Source: Pseudoips prasinana (lineage: Eukaryota > Arthropoda > Insecta > Lepidoptera > Nolidae). Taken from it: a stretch of DNA of 64,000 nt. Made by a program: the position numbers and the translations under genes. The notes beneath the pieces were generated by a model. The model made no database searches, had not been told where the DNA came from, and saw only the letters and a program-made list of their open reading frames with translations. The stretch lies in contig OX621253.1 in assembly GCA_951640165.1 (NCBI GenBank), positions 31,007,969 to 31,071,968 of the forward strand, written 5' to 3'. This document shows positions 52,996-63,004 of the stretch, one piece after another (position 1 is the stretch's first letter; every line of letters starts with the position of its first letter).

Positions 52996-53289
52996 AATCG
53001 ATTAATATAGTATAACACCAAAAAACTACATACATTCTTTGCATTTCAAGACTGCATTGTCCATTTGTAGCTTACTCTGCTAACTGTACAATTCATCTTA
53101 AAAAACGACTTCGTATACTTGTAAGCACTGAACATTTATGTGTACGTCCGTGGACCTGCGCACGCGCACGTTCGCATTATATACAAATCTACATACAAGG
53201 TGTGTAATATAAATAGTGAACGTTACATAAAGAGCTTAATTTACACATCAACATGCAAAATACACACAAATACTTAACTCACAAGAATG

Positions 53290-53412
53290 GCCTCTTAGTA
53301 TAGAGGTTATATACCCTGCCTCCTGAACCAGGAGTCGTGGGTTCGATCCCAACCCAAGACAAATCTTTGTGTAATGAGCACGATTATTTCATCTGTGTCT
53401 GGGTGTAATTTA
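53290..53412 (+). mobile_element. SINE head fragment
   Basis: tRNA-like 'atggcctcttagtatagagg', B box ggttcgatccc, body to 'ctgtgtctgggtgtaattt'. It is cut by the RTE-derived element that follows. Confidence 0.7.
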
Positions 53413-53414
53413 TC

Positions 53415-53645
53415 TATCAAGTCAGCCAAGGTACGTCCACTGCTGGACAAAAGGCTCCTCAAAGAATGGGAGGATATGCCATAATTGCCACGCTTGGCAG
53501 ACAGGTTGGCGTTCGCAGTTCGATGGTCATAGTTCAGAGAAAAACGCTGCTGCTTGCTCTGGTAGGTATTCCCTCGGTCGATTTCTGCGCCCCCCACGGA
53601 ATGAGATGGGGTGATGATATTCTATGCCGTCACCACACTCATCTA
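53415..53645 (-). mobile_element. Internally deleted RTE, copy 3
   Basis: Antisense. The 3' end is 'cgtccactgctggacaaaag', then the 5' part is 'ccacgcttggcagacag' to 'gatgatattctatgccgtca'. Same build as copies at 2824 and 36700. Confidence 0.75.
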
Positions 53646-53727
53646 TTGTATGTATGTATTTAAAGATATATATCAAAATAGGATCATGTGTCTGGTTGCA
53701 TTGCTAGTTTTTATATATCTTAGGACA

Positions 53728-53850
53728 TTATTCATAGACGGCCATCTGATCCCAAACTAAGCAGAGCTTGTACTATGGTAACCAGATAACTGATATACTA
53801 CATATACTATTTTTCTTTTGTAAATACATACTTTGTTCGGAACTACGCAA
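53728..53850 (-). mobile_element. SINE family 1, 3' part
   Basis: 'gatcccaaactaagcagagc' and 'accagataactgatatacta' in antisense. No head. Confidence 0.7.
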
Positions 53851-54025
53851 CCGAACAAGTCAGCGTTTTTTTCAAATAAATTTTTACTCTACGCGTTTAC
53901 TTTAATAAATTTATAACACTTTAAAGTTAGTTCGCAATCAGCCAGCGACCGAGTTAAACCATTTAACCATAATTTACCATAAACCATTTAATTATTATCT
54001 ACCATTTATAATCGTATTTATTTAT

Positions 54026-54112
54026 TTAATTTAGACCGGCAATTGTGAAGATCTTTAGGGGAGGCCTTTGTCCAACAGTGGACGTCTTTCGGCTGATATG
54101 ATGATGATGATA
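54026..54112 (+). mobile_element. RTE 3'-end fragment
   Basis: 'gaccggcaattgtgaagatc' to 'gtggacgtctttcggctgat' and gatgatgat. Short 5'-truncated insertion. Confidence 0.8.
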
Positions 54113-54451
54113 ATAGTATCAAATGACCATTTCAGTTTATATTACCAGTGTTAAACCATTAGATCTTAGTTGTGAATACAATCGTTTTTACAGACGTATT
54201 TCATTTCTAGAAAAGTAGGTTAGGTTGGAATTACTACCATACAACGCACGAGTTGAGCTATCATCTCGACCCTCGAAACGAGTGAGCCAGTACATTTTCA
54301 TTTTAATATCTTTTATCTCTTACTACATTTTAACGAGAATCTAAACAGTACAGAAAAATATAATGCAAGTTTCAGCCTAATCACTAAACAATCTTTGCCA
54401 CACAACCGTTTGGTTGGACCAAAATTTATTAAAATTACGTAGAATTACAGA

Positions 54452-54712
54452 AGAATAAGGATTGCCAAGCTGAAGTGACAGGGGGCAGGGCACATAGCTC
54501 GTAGAGCCGACGGCCGCTGGGGCAGAAAGGTTCTCGAGTGGCGACCACGAACCGGAAGACGCAGCGTGGGCAGGCCCCCTACAAGGTGGACCGATGATCT
54601 TGTGCGGGTCGCTGGAAGTCGCTGGATGCGGCCAAGACCGGCCATTGTGGAGATCTTTGGGGGAGGCCTTTATCCAGCAGTGGACGTCTTTCGGCTGATA
54701 TGATGATGATAA
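54452..54712 (+). mobile_element. RTE 3'-end fragment, longer
   Basis: Encodes the ORF2 tail (GHIARRADGRWG and GRRSVGRPPTRWTDDLVRV) and the 3' end. It lies close to the previous fragment and in the same orientation. In places it is better preserved than the large copy at 7645, whose frame is shifted here. Confidence 0.8.
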
Positions 54713-54774
54713 CGTAGAATTATAACCTACTTTTATTGGCGAAGTTCGGCAGTGCTAGTCACGGGAACTGTACT

Positions 54775-54940
54775 GGGCCTCTAGCACGAGTTCCTGCAGT
54801 TTACTTACAGTTTCCCCCATACATTGAGCACCAGCGCCTCTCGCGGAAACTATTAAGAACTAAAACTCTGGTGCTCAATGTATGGGACGAAACTGTACGT
54901 GTGATCGAGTAAGTAAACTGCAGGAACTCGTGCTAGAGGC
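54775..54940. mobile_element. Foldback MITE, copy 2
   Basis: Same family as 34314-34491. Ends gcctctagcacgagttcc on both sides. An exact 8-bp duplication ACTGTACT (54767-54774 and 54941-54948). The left arm lacks a 15-bp piece (ctcgatcacacgtac). Confidence 0.85.
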
Positions 54941-55164
54941 ACTGTACTTTCTGAAGTGCGCTACGTATAGACTTTAACCGAGAGCTAGTCGCCGGGACTC
55001 TGAGTACGTGTTTTGCGTTATCTTAGAGGTGAACCAACAGTTCCTGTCGACGCCAATAGAAGTTCCTTTGTAAATATTAGTTTCTTTTCCAATCCCCTGA
55101 CCCACCGCTCGCCACAATATAATAGTTGACACTTCACTTTGCTATATACCCTTTATAATGTACT

Positions 55165-56035
55165 AGATGGGCCCTGCAGTTTTACCCGCGTTAAATTTTA
55201 TAAATTACCAAAGCTCCTCCCCCGTAGGTGATAGCGTGATAATATGTAGCCTATATGTTGACCTGGCCTCTTAGTAGTATTCATGCAAAATTTTAAGTAA
55301 ATCCATGCAGTACTTTTTGAGTTTAGCCCGGACATACATACAGACAAAAAATTTAAAAACTATATTTTTGGCTATCGAATGTAGATCATGCCCTAAGTAT
55401 CCTTTTTTAAAAATATTCAATGTACAGTTTTGACTTTCCTACGATTTTATTATATGTATAGACCAGCTGTGCCCCGCGGTTTTACCCGCGTTTAATTTTA
55501 TAAATTATCACAGCTCCTCCCCCGAAGGTGATAGCGTGGTAATATGTAGCCTATATGTTGACCCGACCTCTTAGTAGTATTCATGAAAAATTTTAAGTAA
55601 ATCCATGTAGTACTTTTTGAGTTTAGCCCGAACATACATACAGAGACATAGACAAAAATTCTAAAAACTATATTTTTGGCTTCGATATCCATTGTAGATC
55701 ACACTCCAAGTATCCTTTTTAAAAATATTCAATGTACAGTTTTGACTTTCCTACGATTCTATTATATGTATAGATCGTAGCTCCTCCCCCGTAAGTGATA
55801 GCGTGATAATATGTAGCCTATATGTTGACCCGACATCTTAGTAGCATTCATGCAAAATTTTAAGTAAATCCATGGAGTACTTTTTGAGTTCAGCCCGGAC
55901 ATACATACAGACACAGACAAAAATTCTAAAAACTATATTTATGGCTTCGATATCCTTTGTAGATCACGCTCCAAGTATCCTTTTTAAAAAATATTCAATG
56001 TACAATTTTGACTCTCCTACGATTTTTTTATTATA
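55165..56035. repeat. Three tandem ~300-bp repeats
   Basis: Units start near 55165, 55460 and 55776. Each contains 'agctcctcccccg', 'gataatatgtagcctatatg' or variant, and 'aatgtacagttttgac'. A related fragment is seen at 6590. They lie just downstream of the gene 2 stop. The last unit contains an aataaa on the minus strand that could serve gene 2. Confidence 0.8.
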
Positions 56036-56403
56036 ATAATGTATACTAATAACGAATGGTACCAACGGATATTACTGAACTTCCCGTGCCCGTCTGTCGG
56101 ACCGTCTTGTATCTCAGCAGTTGAAATGTACACAGAGAGTATTTTTCTAATATCGCTATTACATACATATACAATAAAATAAAAAATATATTTCTCACAA
56201 GTAACGATTTTTTCGGCGAATTTTCCTCGATAACTGTCAATATATGTACGATGGTACAGAACACTTCGCGTGCTAGTCTTATTTTTCTTCAATAAAATAT
56301 CTCACAATTAACTAATATCAATAGTCCTGTTAATCTAGCACACATTTTTTTCAGCCTCCAAAAGATTTGTATCAAAACCTTAATTAAGGCTTCAGTCTTT
56401 ATA
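56036..56403 (-). other. Probable 3' untranslated region of gene 2
   Basis: No repeat or other gene seen. Sequence directly follows the stop of gene 2. Confidence 0.4.
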
Positions 56404-57668
56404 TCATCTTAAATCCAATGGATACACATCTGCATCAGGCGTTCTCGCCTCAAATCGACTGTCATTAAATAGACTTTCATTATAAAAACTGTCATTGGAA
56501 TGACTGTCAGAATATTTCGCTCGTTTTGTGCTTGGATATTCGTAGTCTTCAAATGGCTCATACATGTCGTAACTATCTAACGGTTTTTGCGCTGTTATGA
56601 TTGGCTCTTCAGCCTCTTGTGGTACTTCAGTATGTTTTGGTGCATTCTTAATAACAGTATCTCTTTGAATAACTTGTTCTTCGTCTAATTGAACAGTATC
56701 TGTTTCAGGTAATGCCATTGTTTGCCGCCAGTCGTCGTCATCAGTTTGCGTCAACTGCCACGCATCTACTTCAACTAATTCTCCATTTTTAAACTGTATC
56801 AAGTGTCCATCATTAAGTAGTAGCCACTCGCCGTCATTCAATTCTATAGTTTGTCCTTCATGAATTTCAATAAGGAGTCCGTCGCTAAGTTGAAGTCTGA
56901 TAGGTCCTATGAGTTGCATAATCTGTCGTGCATTAACTTGTTCACTCGTATACATATTCTGTAGTTGATTAATTTGCGTAGATTGTTGTTCATTAATTTC
57001 CGCAGGCTGCCGTTCGCTCATACTGATAGTCTGTAGTTTATCAATTTTCAGTGTCTGCAGTTCAGAAATGGGTGTAGTTTGCCGTTCTCTTACTTGCATA
57101 GTCTGTTCGTTAATTTGATATCGGTGTGGTTCGTTGTCTGCATTTATAATTGTGTCATCAGTTTGTTCGGTTGGTCCTTGGGAGGTTTCACTTGCGTTTG
57201 ATTCTTCATCGTTAATAATTTCCTCTTGGTTAGCCATATTTGCTAGATGTGCCGGATCAACCGTGATTTGTCCGCGTTTCATTTCGCTGACATACTTCTT
57301 TAGATAAGCAGGGCTTGGTAGTTTAAAGTATTTGGACAACAGATAGTAGCAAGGGCGACTAAGCTTAAATATAGTGAGTGCGAAGACTTTCGCCCCTACG
57401 GAGTATTTTCGTCGTTTGCCTCTGTTATGGTCCTCTAGTAATTGCATTTCATAGAACGCTCTGGCGGTGGGGGTGACGTCCTGGACGAGTCTATCAAACA
57501 TGTAACGCTTTTTTCGCATTTCATTCATCTTCTTCTTTAAAAGCTCATTTTTTTTCTCGACGCGTAGACGATGTGACTCTTTATTCCTGACTTTGGCTTT
57601 CAAGCTTCTTACTTCAAATTGCAAATCCTTGATTACATTTAAAGCGGCGTCTACTACCTGATCACTGT
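56404..57668 (-). CDS. Gene 2, terminal exon: P-element-like helical domain and octad repeats
   Basis: Minus-strand exon after the acceptor gtatttttcag (AG at 57670-57669), entering in phase 1 as in gene 1, stop TGA at 56404. About 420 residues. Residues 8-55 form a basic coiled coil. Residues 62-130 (DVTPTARAFYEMQLLEDH, KVFALTIFKLSRPCYYLL, KYFKLPSPAYLKKY) match the helical segment that follows THAP fingers in P-element-type proteins. Residues 180-250 are Q-rich with an eight-to-nine-residue rhythm. Residues 250-303 are octad repeats (LSDGLLIEIHEGQTIE, then LNDGEWLL). The C-terminus is acidic with S and Y. No catalytic core. It is more regular than gene 1 and fully open, so it is probably expressed and under constraint. 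Function unknown; nuclear DNA binding is inferred. Confidence 0.8.
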
Positions 57669-57865
57669 CTGAAAAATACAAATTATTTACTTTTATTCAA
57701 AAGATCTATGTATCTGCTCACATTGTTCGACAACGGCGGATTTACCAGAGTTATTATTAGAATTGTGTTAAACGAATTCATTTTTACGTAATGTAAATTT
57801 TTAGCTCACAAATTATGGAAGCGGCCTCTCTAGGATTACCTTAACTGCGAAGAGAGGTGTGTGCA

Positions 57866-57950
57866 CAATAATCCTCACATCCGGAAACCTGCTCTATTTC
57901 CGGAACTACGACCAAAAGTTCCAGGTTGGTATCGGATTATTTCGTATAAT
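57866..57950 (+). mobile_element. RTE fragment
   Basis: 'catccggaaacctgctctat' matches the endonuclease region of the RTE at about 8108. Intronic to gene 2. Confidence 0.6.
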
Positions 57951-57994
57951 ATAATAATCCTACTAATATTATGAATGGTAAATTCATCATACAC

Positions 57995-58400
57995 AGTGGA
58001 GGATTTGCCCTAAGGCCCAGTAGGCCCGGGCCTAGAGCGGCCAGATATTAGGGGCGGCAATTCCTGACAAAAATAGCAAGGACTCTAATGCAAAGTACAA
58101 TACATACATATAATTATTATTAAAAGTAATTATTTGGTACGAAGATATATCCCGTACAAAAGACCAGCGAATAAACCAGCTTACTTATGTCATCAGATAC
58201 GTCCTGCCTAATGGATTTCCTGTAGAACGGTTCCTCCTCCTCCATAAATCACAACAAATGATAGATGCCGTTACCTCAACTTTAACTGAATTGGGTATTA
58301 CGATTTTAAACTGCCGCGGGCAATCTTATGACAACTCAGCTAATATGGCTATATATGGCCACCTGAGCTGCATACCCGCGTTCCCGGGGTTCCCCCATCA
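57995..58400 (+). pseudogene. hAT-type (ZMYM1-like) transposase fragment
   Basis: After a terminus-like 'cagtggaggatttgccctaa' the frame at about 58162-58355 reads QLTYVIRYVLPNGFPVERFL and then GITILNCRGQSYDNSANM. The CRGQSYDNAANM-type motif with the preceding YVLP block belongs to the DUF4371 part of hAT-type proteins related to ZMYM1. About 65 codons survive and the rest is gone. Inserted in the intron of gene 2 in opposite orientation. Confidence 0.7.
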
Positions 58401-58498
58401 GGCGCCATAAGATGTCCACGGCAGGTTAGGTTTAGTCGGTACGAGTATACGACATACTCACGCAGACACTTTTGCGCGTGGCATGCGCGTCGACCTGA

Positions 58499-58983
58499 TA
58501 GTGTTGAAAATAACTAAAGTGACTGAATTAGACTGACTGTCATTTACGGTCAAATTGGTCATTAACTGTCAAAAACGGTCATTTTCAGTCAATTTTATTT
58601 CAGTAATATTTTAGTACCTTTTAAGTTTTATCATCGTTGATAAAAGCCTACAACTTATAAATTGAAACAAAAAAGTGGTTTTTATGACTTATAGTATTAT
58701 TATATAGTGTTAATCATTTTACATTTCTAATCATCTCGCATCTTCATCGCCTCGGGCATTGACTTTGATGTCGTCTTATCCTCTCATGATATTATAGAAA
58801 GTAAAACGTTGCTTCATTTAAACTTGCATATAAATTGGGTACCTAAATAAATAAATAATTGGGTGGTAGTCGAGAATAGACAATAATATTTGAGTCAAAT
58901 TGACTGAATTTGACAGTAAATGACCGGTCATTTAAGGTTTATGACAATTGTGACTAGTCATATTCAGTCATTTTACATCTCTA
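58499..58983. mobile_element. hAT-like MITE
   Basis: 485 bp with ends tagtgttgaaaataac and (reverse complement) tagagatgtaaaatgac. Flanked by GACCTGA (58492-58498 and 58984-58990). Subterminal gactgaat and gtcatt motifs repeat in both orientations. Confidence 0.6.
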
Positions 58984-58990
58984 GACCTGA

Positions 58991-59344
58991 CATAGATGAA
59001 TGCATAGGCATTCTACCAGACTTTAAAAAGAAAAAATGTATATATGGATCATGTTTGTTTGTGTGTGTGGTACATTCTTATTCGACGAGACTGCTATGAG
59101 GTATCAGGTGCATGACGGAGCTACGTGTACTCCAATTTTCAGACTACGGACTGCTAATTGGCTGAATATTGTTTGCCAGAAAATGTCCCAATAATAATGA
59201 TCCGGGATGATACCTCAGGACCTTGGTATCTGTGTTTGAAAATACTAATGCTATTCCCAAAGCCTATAAGACACGATAGTGATCAATGGCAAATAACTCC
59301 GAGGATCAAACGGTACATGATTTTAGTTTGGCATGTCCACATAC
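58991..59344. other. Intron of gene 2, nothing recognised
   Basis: No repeat that I can name. It holds the donor GTATGT (minus strand) at 59344. Confidence 0.35.
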
Positions 59345-59659
59345 CTGAATTTGCAGAAATGTGTATTTTTTGAGTTCCTGTTGATCCTCTGAAGTAATTG
59401 CTTGTGTGGGTTACAGGTGATATCTTGGTATCTTGGGTTCCCAGTGATCTTCTGATATCTTGGAGTCTCAGTGAGTTATGTATTTTTTGGGTTGTTGATA
59501 GTCTACGAACGTTGTGGGTTGCAGGCGATATTTTGGTAGCTTGGGTTCTCAGTGATCTATCGATGTTTTGTTTTCGCGGTGAATCAGAGATGTCTTGGTT
59601 AGTCTTATTTAAAATCAAAAAAGGAGCAAGAGCATCACCCTCTGTTGGATACGGTTCAT
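59345..59659 (-). CDS. Gene 2, exon with nine-residue repeats
   Basis: 315-nt minus-strand exon with the acceptor ttttattacag and donor GTATGT, phase 1 on both sides. It encodes 104 residues. After EPYPTEGDALAPFLILNKT come about nine repeats of nine residues with a T/K-Q-x-I/T core (KQNIDRSLR, TQATKISPA, TQKIHNSLR, LQDIRRSLG, TQDTKISPV). The next exon upstream starts alike and has the same period, so the two are duplicates. Likely a flexible or solenoid-like spacer between an unseen N-terminal domain and the coiled coil. No similarity to known repeats is recalled. Confidence 0.65.
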
Positions 59660-59814
59660 CTGTAATAAAAATATAAGGTTATAATACAATTTAATAAGAT
59701 ATAATATTAATATCCTGGGATATAATAGGCATTAGAAGTTAATTATTTTAATAAAAATAACATTACACACACTACCATGCTTTCGACACACTGACAAACT
59801 GAGAAGAGATATCT

Positions 59815-59998
59815 TAAAACATTATTCACACACGGTCATCTGATCGCAAACTAAGCAGAGCTTGTACTATGGAAACCAGATAACTGATATACTACTTTTC
59901 TTTTGTAAACTTATGCATATATAGATAATTAATTATACCCAGACTCAGGACAAACAGACATGTTCATGCACACAAAAATCTGTCCTGGTTAGGAATCC
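59815..59998 (-). mobile_element. SINE family 1, minus strand
   Basis: Tail 'caaactaagcagagcttgta' and body to 'cacacaaaaatctgtcctgg'. The head is truncated around the B box. Confidence 0.7.
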
Positions 59999-60351
59999 TT
60001 AAAAGGCCTATTACATTTCGATAGTGATTTTTACGATAAATCCCGAATTTTGGCCTTCATATTCTGGAACTGTGCCGCTTTTTTTCGCGCCTAACTATCA
60101 ACCGTAAACCGTAAGACTATCAATTTTGATCATGTAAATATTCTTTGTAAAACTTTTTATTTTATATCAAGAGCATATTATGTTGACTCGCTATTATTTT
60201 TTTATAATATGAATAATTACTGAATGTTTATTTCTAATGTCAAAGATTTATTTGCAAGTAAATATGGTTTTAAAAGGTCTTACATTGGTAGCACAAAAGT
60301 TGCTCAACATATCTAACCATATAATAATGACATGCAAATTTGTGAAGACAA
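59999..60351. other. Intron, nothing recognised
   Basis: AT-rich DNA without a recognised repeat or coding frame. Confidence 0.3.
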
Positions 60352-61174
60352 TTATTTGGCCTGCAGGAATTCCTTGACAGTATAGAAGGAATTCTCAATT
60401 AACCAATTGCGTAAAGTTTTTTTGAATCGACCCATTGGAAGAACCTTAATTTGGTCAGGAAGCTTGTTATAAATCCGAACACACATTGGATAACAGCTTC
60501 GTCTATATAGTTCCGTTCTCATTCTAGGAATAATTAATTTATTAGGATATCGAGTTTTGTAGTTACATTTGTGTCCCAGATTTTCAAACATGTCCGGGTG
60601 AGAATTTCTACCATCTCTGAACAAACGCCTGTCGCGTAATCTATTACACCTGAACAGGAAGGATCTACGCATGATGATAGGCACAATTACCGGACACTGC
60701 ACACTAAACAAACACCTCTTCAAGATTGGCGTCACAGACAGCCCCCTGTGCAGAGGGTGCATTGAAAATGAAGAAACACCAGCACACGTACTGCTACACT
60801 GCAAGAGCGTCGCTTACCAACGGGCAAAGTTCCTGAATGATCCGAAGACACTGCAGGAGGCCCTCAAGCCAGGCTTTCGTGGTCTCCTGGACTTCTGGAT
60901 GGAACTAAAATGGTTCAAGTAGCCCAACAAGTATCACGCACAATGGCCCAATTGGGAGGCTAAGTGCGGAAACCTATCGCCCAAATAACTAACTAACTAT
61001 GTCCGGGTGAGATTTGGTAAATTTACATGTTTCCTCAATATAAATATCAGTTAATGTGAGTATTCTAAGCTTCCTGAACAGTGGTTTACAGGATGTACGT
61101 GGGTCTTCATTACAAATCGCACGTATGCACCTCTTTTGTGCGATAAAAGCTCTTTCTATATGATGATCTAGCAT
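60352..61174 (-). pseudogene. Jockey/CR1-like RT C-terminus, split
   Basis: The antisense frame shows the RT tail: AQKRCIRAICNEDPRTSCKP at about 61135, LRILTLTDIYIEE at about 61050, then, beyond an insertion, RRSCYPMCVRIYNKLPDQIK at about 60490. This resembles the tail of the element at 11896 (QKRAVRAIYNLGPR, FYNKLPNDIR), so the two belong to related LINEs. Nothing of the catalytic region remains. The interruption is the + strand LINE at 60604. Confidence 0.75.
60604..60998 (+). mobile_element. 5'-truncated LINE insertion (RNase H-type tail)
   Basis: 395 bp with a 14-bp target duplication atgtccgggtgaga (60590-60603 and 60999-61012). It encodes MMIGTITGHCTLNKHLF and PLCRGCIENEETPAHVLLHC, the end of an RNase H domain and a C-C-H-C knuckle typical of R1/Loa/jockey-type ORF2 proteins, ending at TAG near 60920. 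The 3' tail is (aact)n. Confidence 0.85.
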
Positions 61175-61515
61175 ATTTGTTGTTGCTTTTATACCTATAT
61201 GTGCTTGTTCTCCTGAAATGTTATATGTTATGTATCACCCTGTTTAAAGTAAATAAACAATTTGAATTTTAACAGTGTCGTGAACTCGTGACCCCGAGCT
61301 AGTCGTCGCCGTGGTTCAATATACCTAATATTTCAGAATGCAATTTTGTAATAGGCCTCTTAAAGGTCGAATTTCGAACAAGAGCAATCTCTAGTTATTA
61401 TTATTGGAACGAAGTTCCTTATCGCGCGTTGTGAAAGGGAGACGGAAAAAAATCTTACGAAAAGTTGTCACGACACTTTTTGCAGCTGTGCGGCGTGCGC
61501 ATGTTTCTCTGTCTG

Positions 61516-61550
<35 letters not shown>

Positions 61551-61716
61551 TATAGAAAGCAAGTGATTTTCATTTCTATTTCGCATTGAACAGTGTGGTG
61601 TCGCGACGATTATTTTTGTTGAGTGTATACAGGTTTTTTGTACATAATAAATAATAAGAAATAACTACGTTCCATCCGGGTGTCCCTTGACACCTCTCAA
61701 GTTTTATTAAACATAC
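61175..61716. other. Intron with CT microsatellite
   Basis: Apart from a (ct)n/tctc-rich tract at 61508-61560 nothing is recognised. Confidence 0.5.
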
Positions 61717-62499
61717 CTGATTTCTGGGGAGTCGGTATTTTTTGTGTTTCGTGCGATTCACAAAAGTGGAGTGCCAAGCATCTACCAATGTCTTGGTTGG
61801 CCGCTGAACCACTAATGTCTTGGTTAACAGGTGAATCACTGATGTCTTGGTTAACCGCTGAATTACTGATGTATTGGTTTCTCTGTAAATCACTGATGTT
61901 TTTGGTTGCCATTGAAACATCTATGCGATGATTTGCCGGTAAATCACTGATCTTTTTGGTTGTTGATAAAACACTGATGCATAGGTTTGCTGGTGAATCA
62001 CTAAAGTTCTGGGTTGCCGCTGGAACTCTTATATATTGTCTTACTGGTGAATCACTGATGTTTTGGGTTGTCGGTGATACACTGATGTTTTGGGTTGCTG
62101 CTGGAACCCTGATATATTGGTTTGGCGGGACATCACTAAAGTTCTGGGTTGCTGCCGGAACCCTTATATATTGGTTTGCAGGTGAACCAATCCTTTGGAT
62201 TTTAGATGAATTACTGATGTGTTGGGTTGCCGGTGAAACACTGATGTGTTGGGTTGCTGGTGAAATACTGATGTGTTGGGTTGCTGGTGAAATACTGATG
62301 TGTTGGGTTGCTGGTGAAAGACTGATGTGTTGGGTTGCTGGTGAATCACTGATGTTTTCGGTTGCTGATGATTTCCTGTAGGTTTTGGTTGCCAGTGATT
62401 TGTTCCCAGTCTTATTTATAATATAATAGGGGAGTGAAGGTTTCGTCTGGGGTTGTGATGCTTTAGTGGGAACATCACCACCCATATGAAGAGTTTCAT
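61717..62499 (-). CDS. Gene 2, large nine-residue repeat exon
   Basis: 783-nt minus-strand exon with the acceptor attatcttccag and donor GTATGT at 61716, phase 1 on both sides, 260 residues. After ETLHMGGDVPTKASQPQ and YYIINKT (similar to FLILNKT in the next exon) it consists almost wholly of nine-residue repeats. The best are PATQHISIS-type (27-nt DNA period at about 62220-62350). More diverged ones read NQYIRVPAA, TQNFSDSPA, NQDISDSPV and similar. There are more than twenty. The high DNA identity between neighbouring units suggests recent slippage, so length polymorphism is expected. The repeats are rich in S, T, Q and N and lack cysteine. Function unknown. Confidence 0.7.
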
Positions 62500-63004
62500 C
62501 TGGAAGATAATATAAGGTTTAAGACTCTTAAAAAAAATACCATTCATCGATAGGGTAGATATTACAATGTTTTGATGTGCAGCACAAAATAGGATAAAAA
62601 AAATTTTTTTTAATTTTTCTCATGATCAGTGCTTAATGCCATAAATTATTCCTGAAAATATTTGACAGAAATATTGTTACACATAGAGGTTTACTGGGTA
62701 AGTCGACCTAGATCCTTTATGGGGTTATAGTTTTCATAATGTCTGACTAATTTGACTATAAAGTACCATAACTCAAACTTATACTTAAAGAACGACACGC
62801 ATCAGCTTAGCTGCCTATTGTATTATATTACCTCTATGATTGTTATTTAGTTTGATTTTTCTGTAATTTGTAAATGTTTTGATTGAAGAATAAAAGTTAT
62901 TATTATTCCAAATTATTTATTTAAAGTTCTTATTTTTTACATATTTATATCTATAAAATTTAAATAAAAAAGAAAACAATAATATATAAATAAATATGAA
63001 AAAA
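62500..63004. other. Intron or upstream DNA, nothing recognised
   Basis: AT-rich. A THAP-type first exon of gene 2 was looked for and not seen here. Confidence 0.35.

Noticed and set aside
59398..59676. 92-codon + strand ORF
   Set aside because: Shadow of the gene 2 exon 59345-59659. No acceptor, donor or related sequence supports the + strand.
61956..62381. 141-codon + strand ORF with regular repeats
   Set aside because: It is the antisense shadow of the nine-residue repeat exon of gene 2, which has splice sites and a paralogous exon on the minus strand. The repeat makes all frames open.
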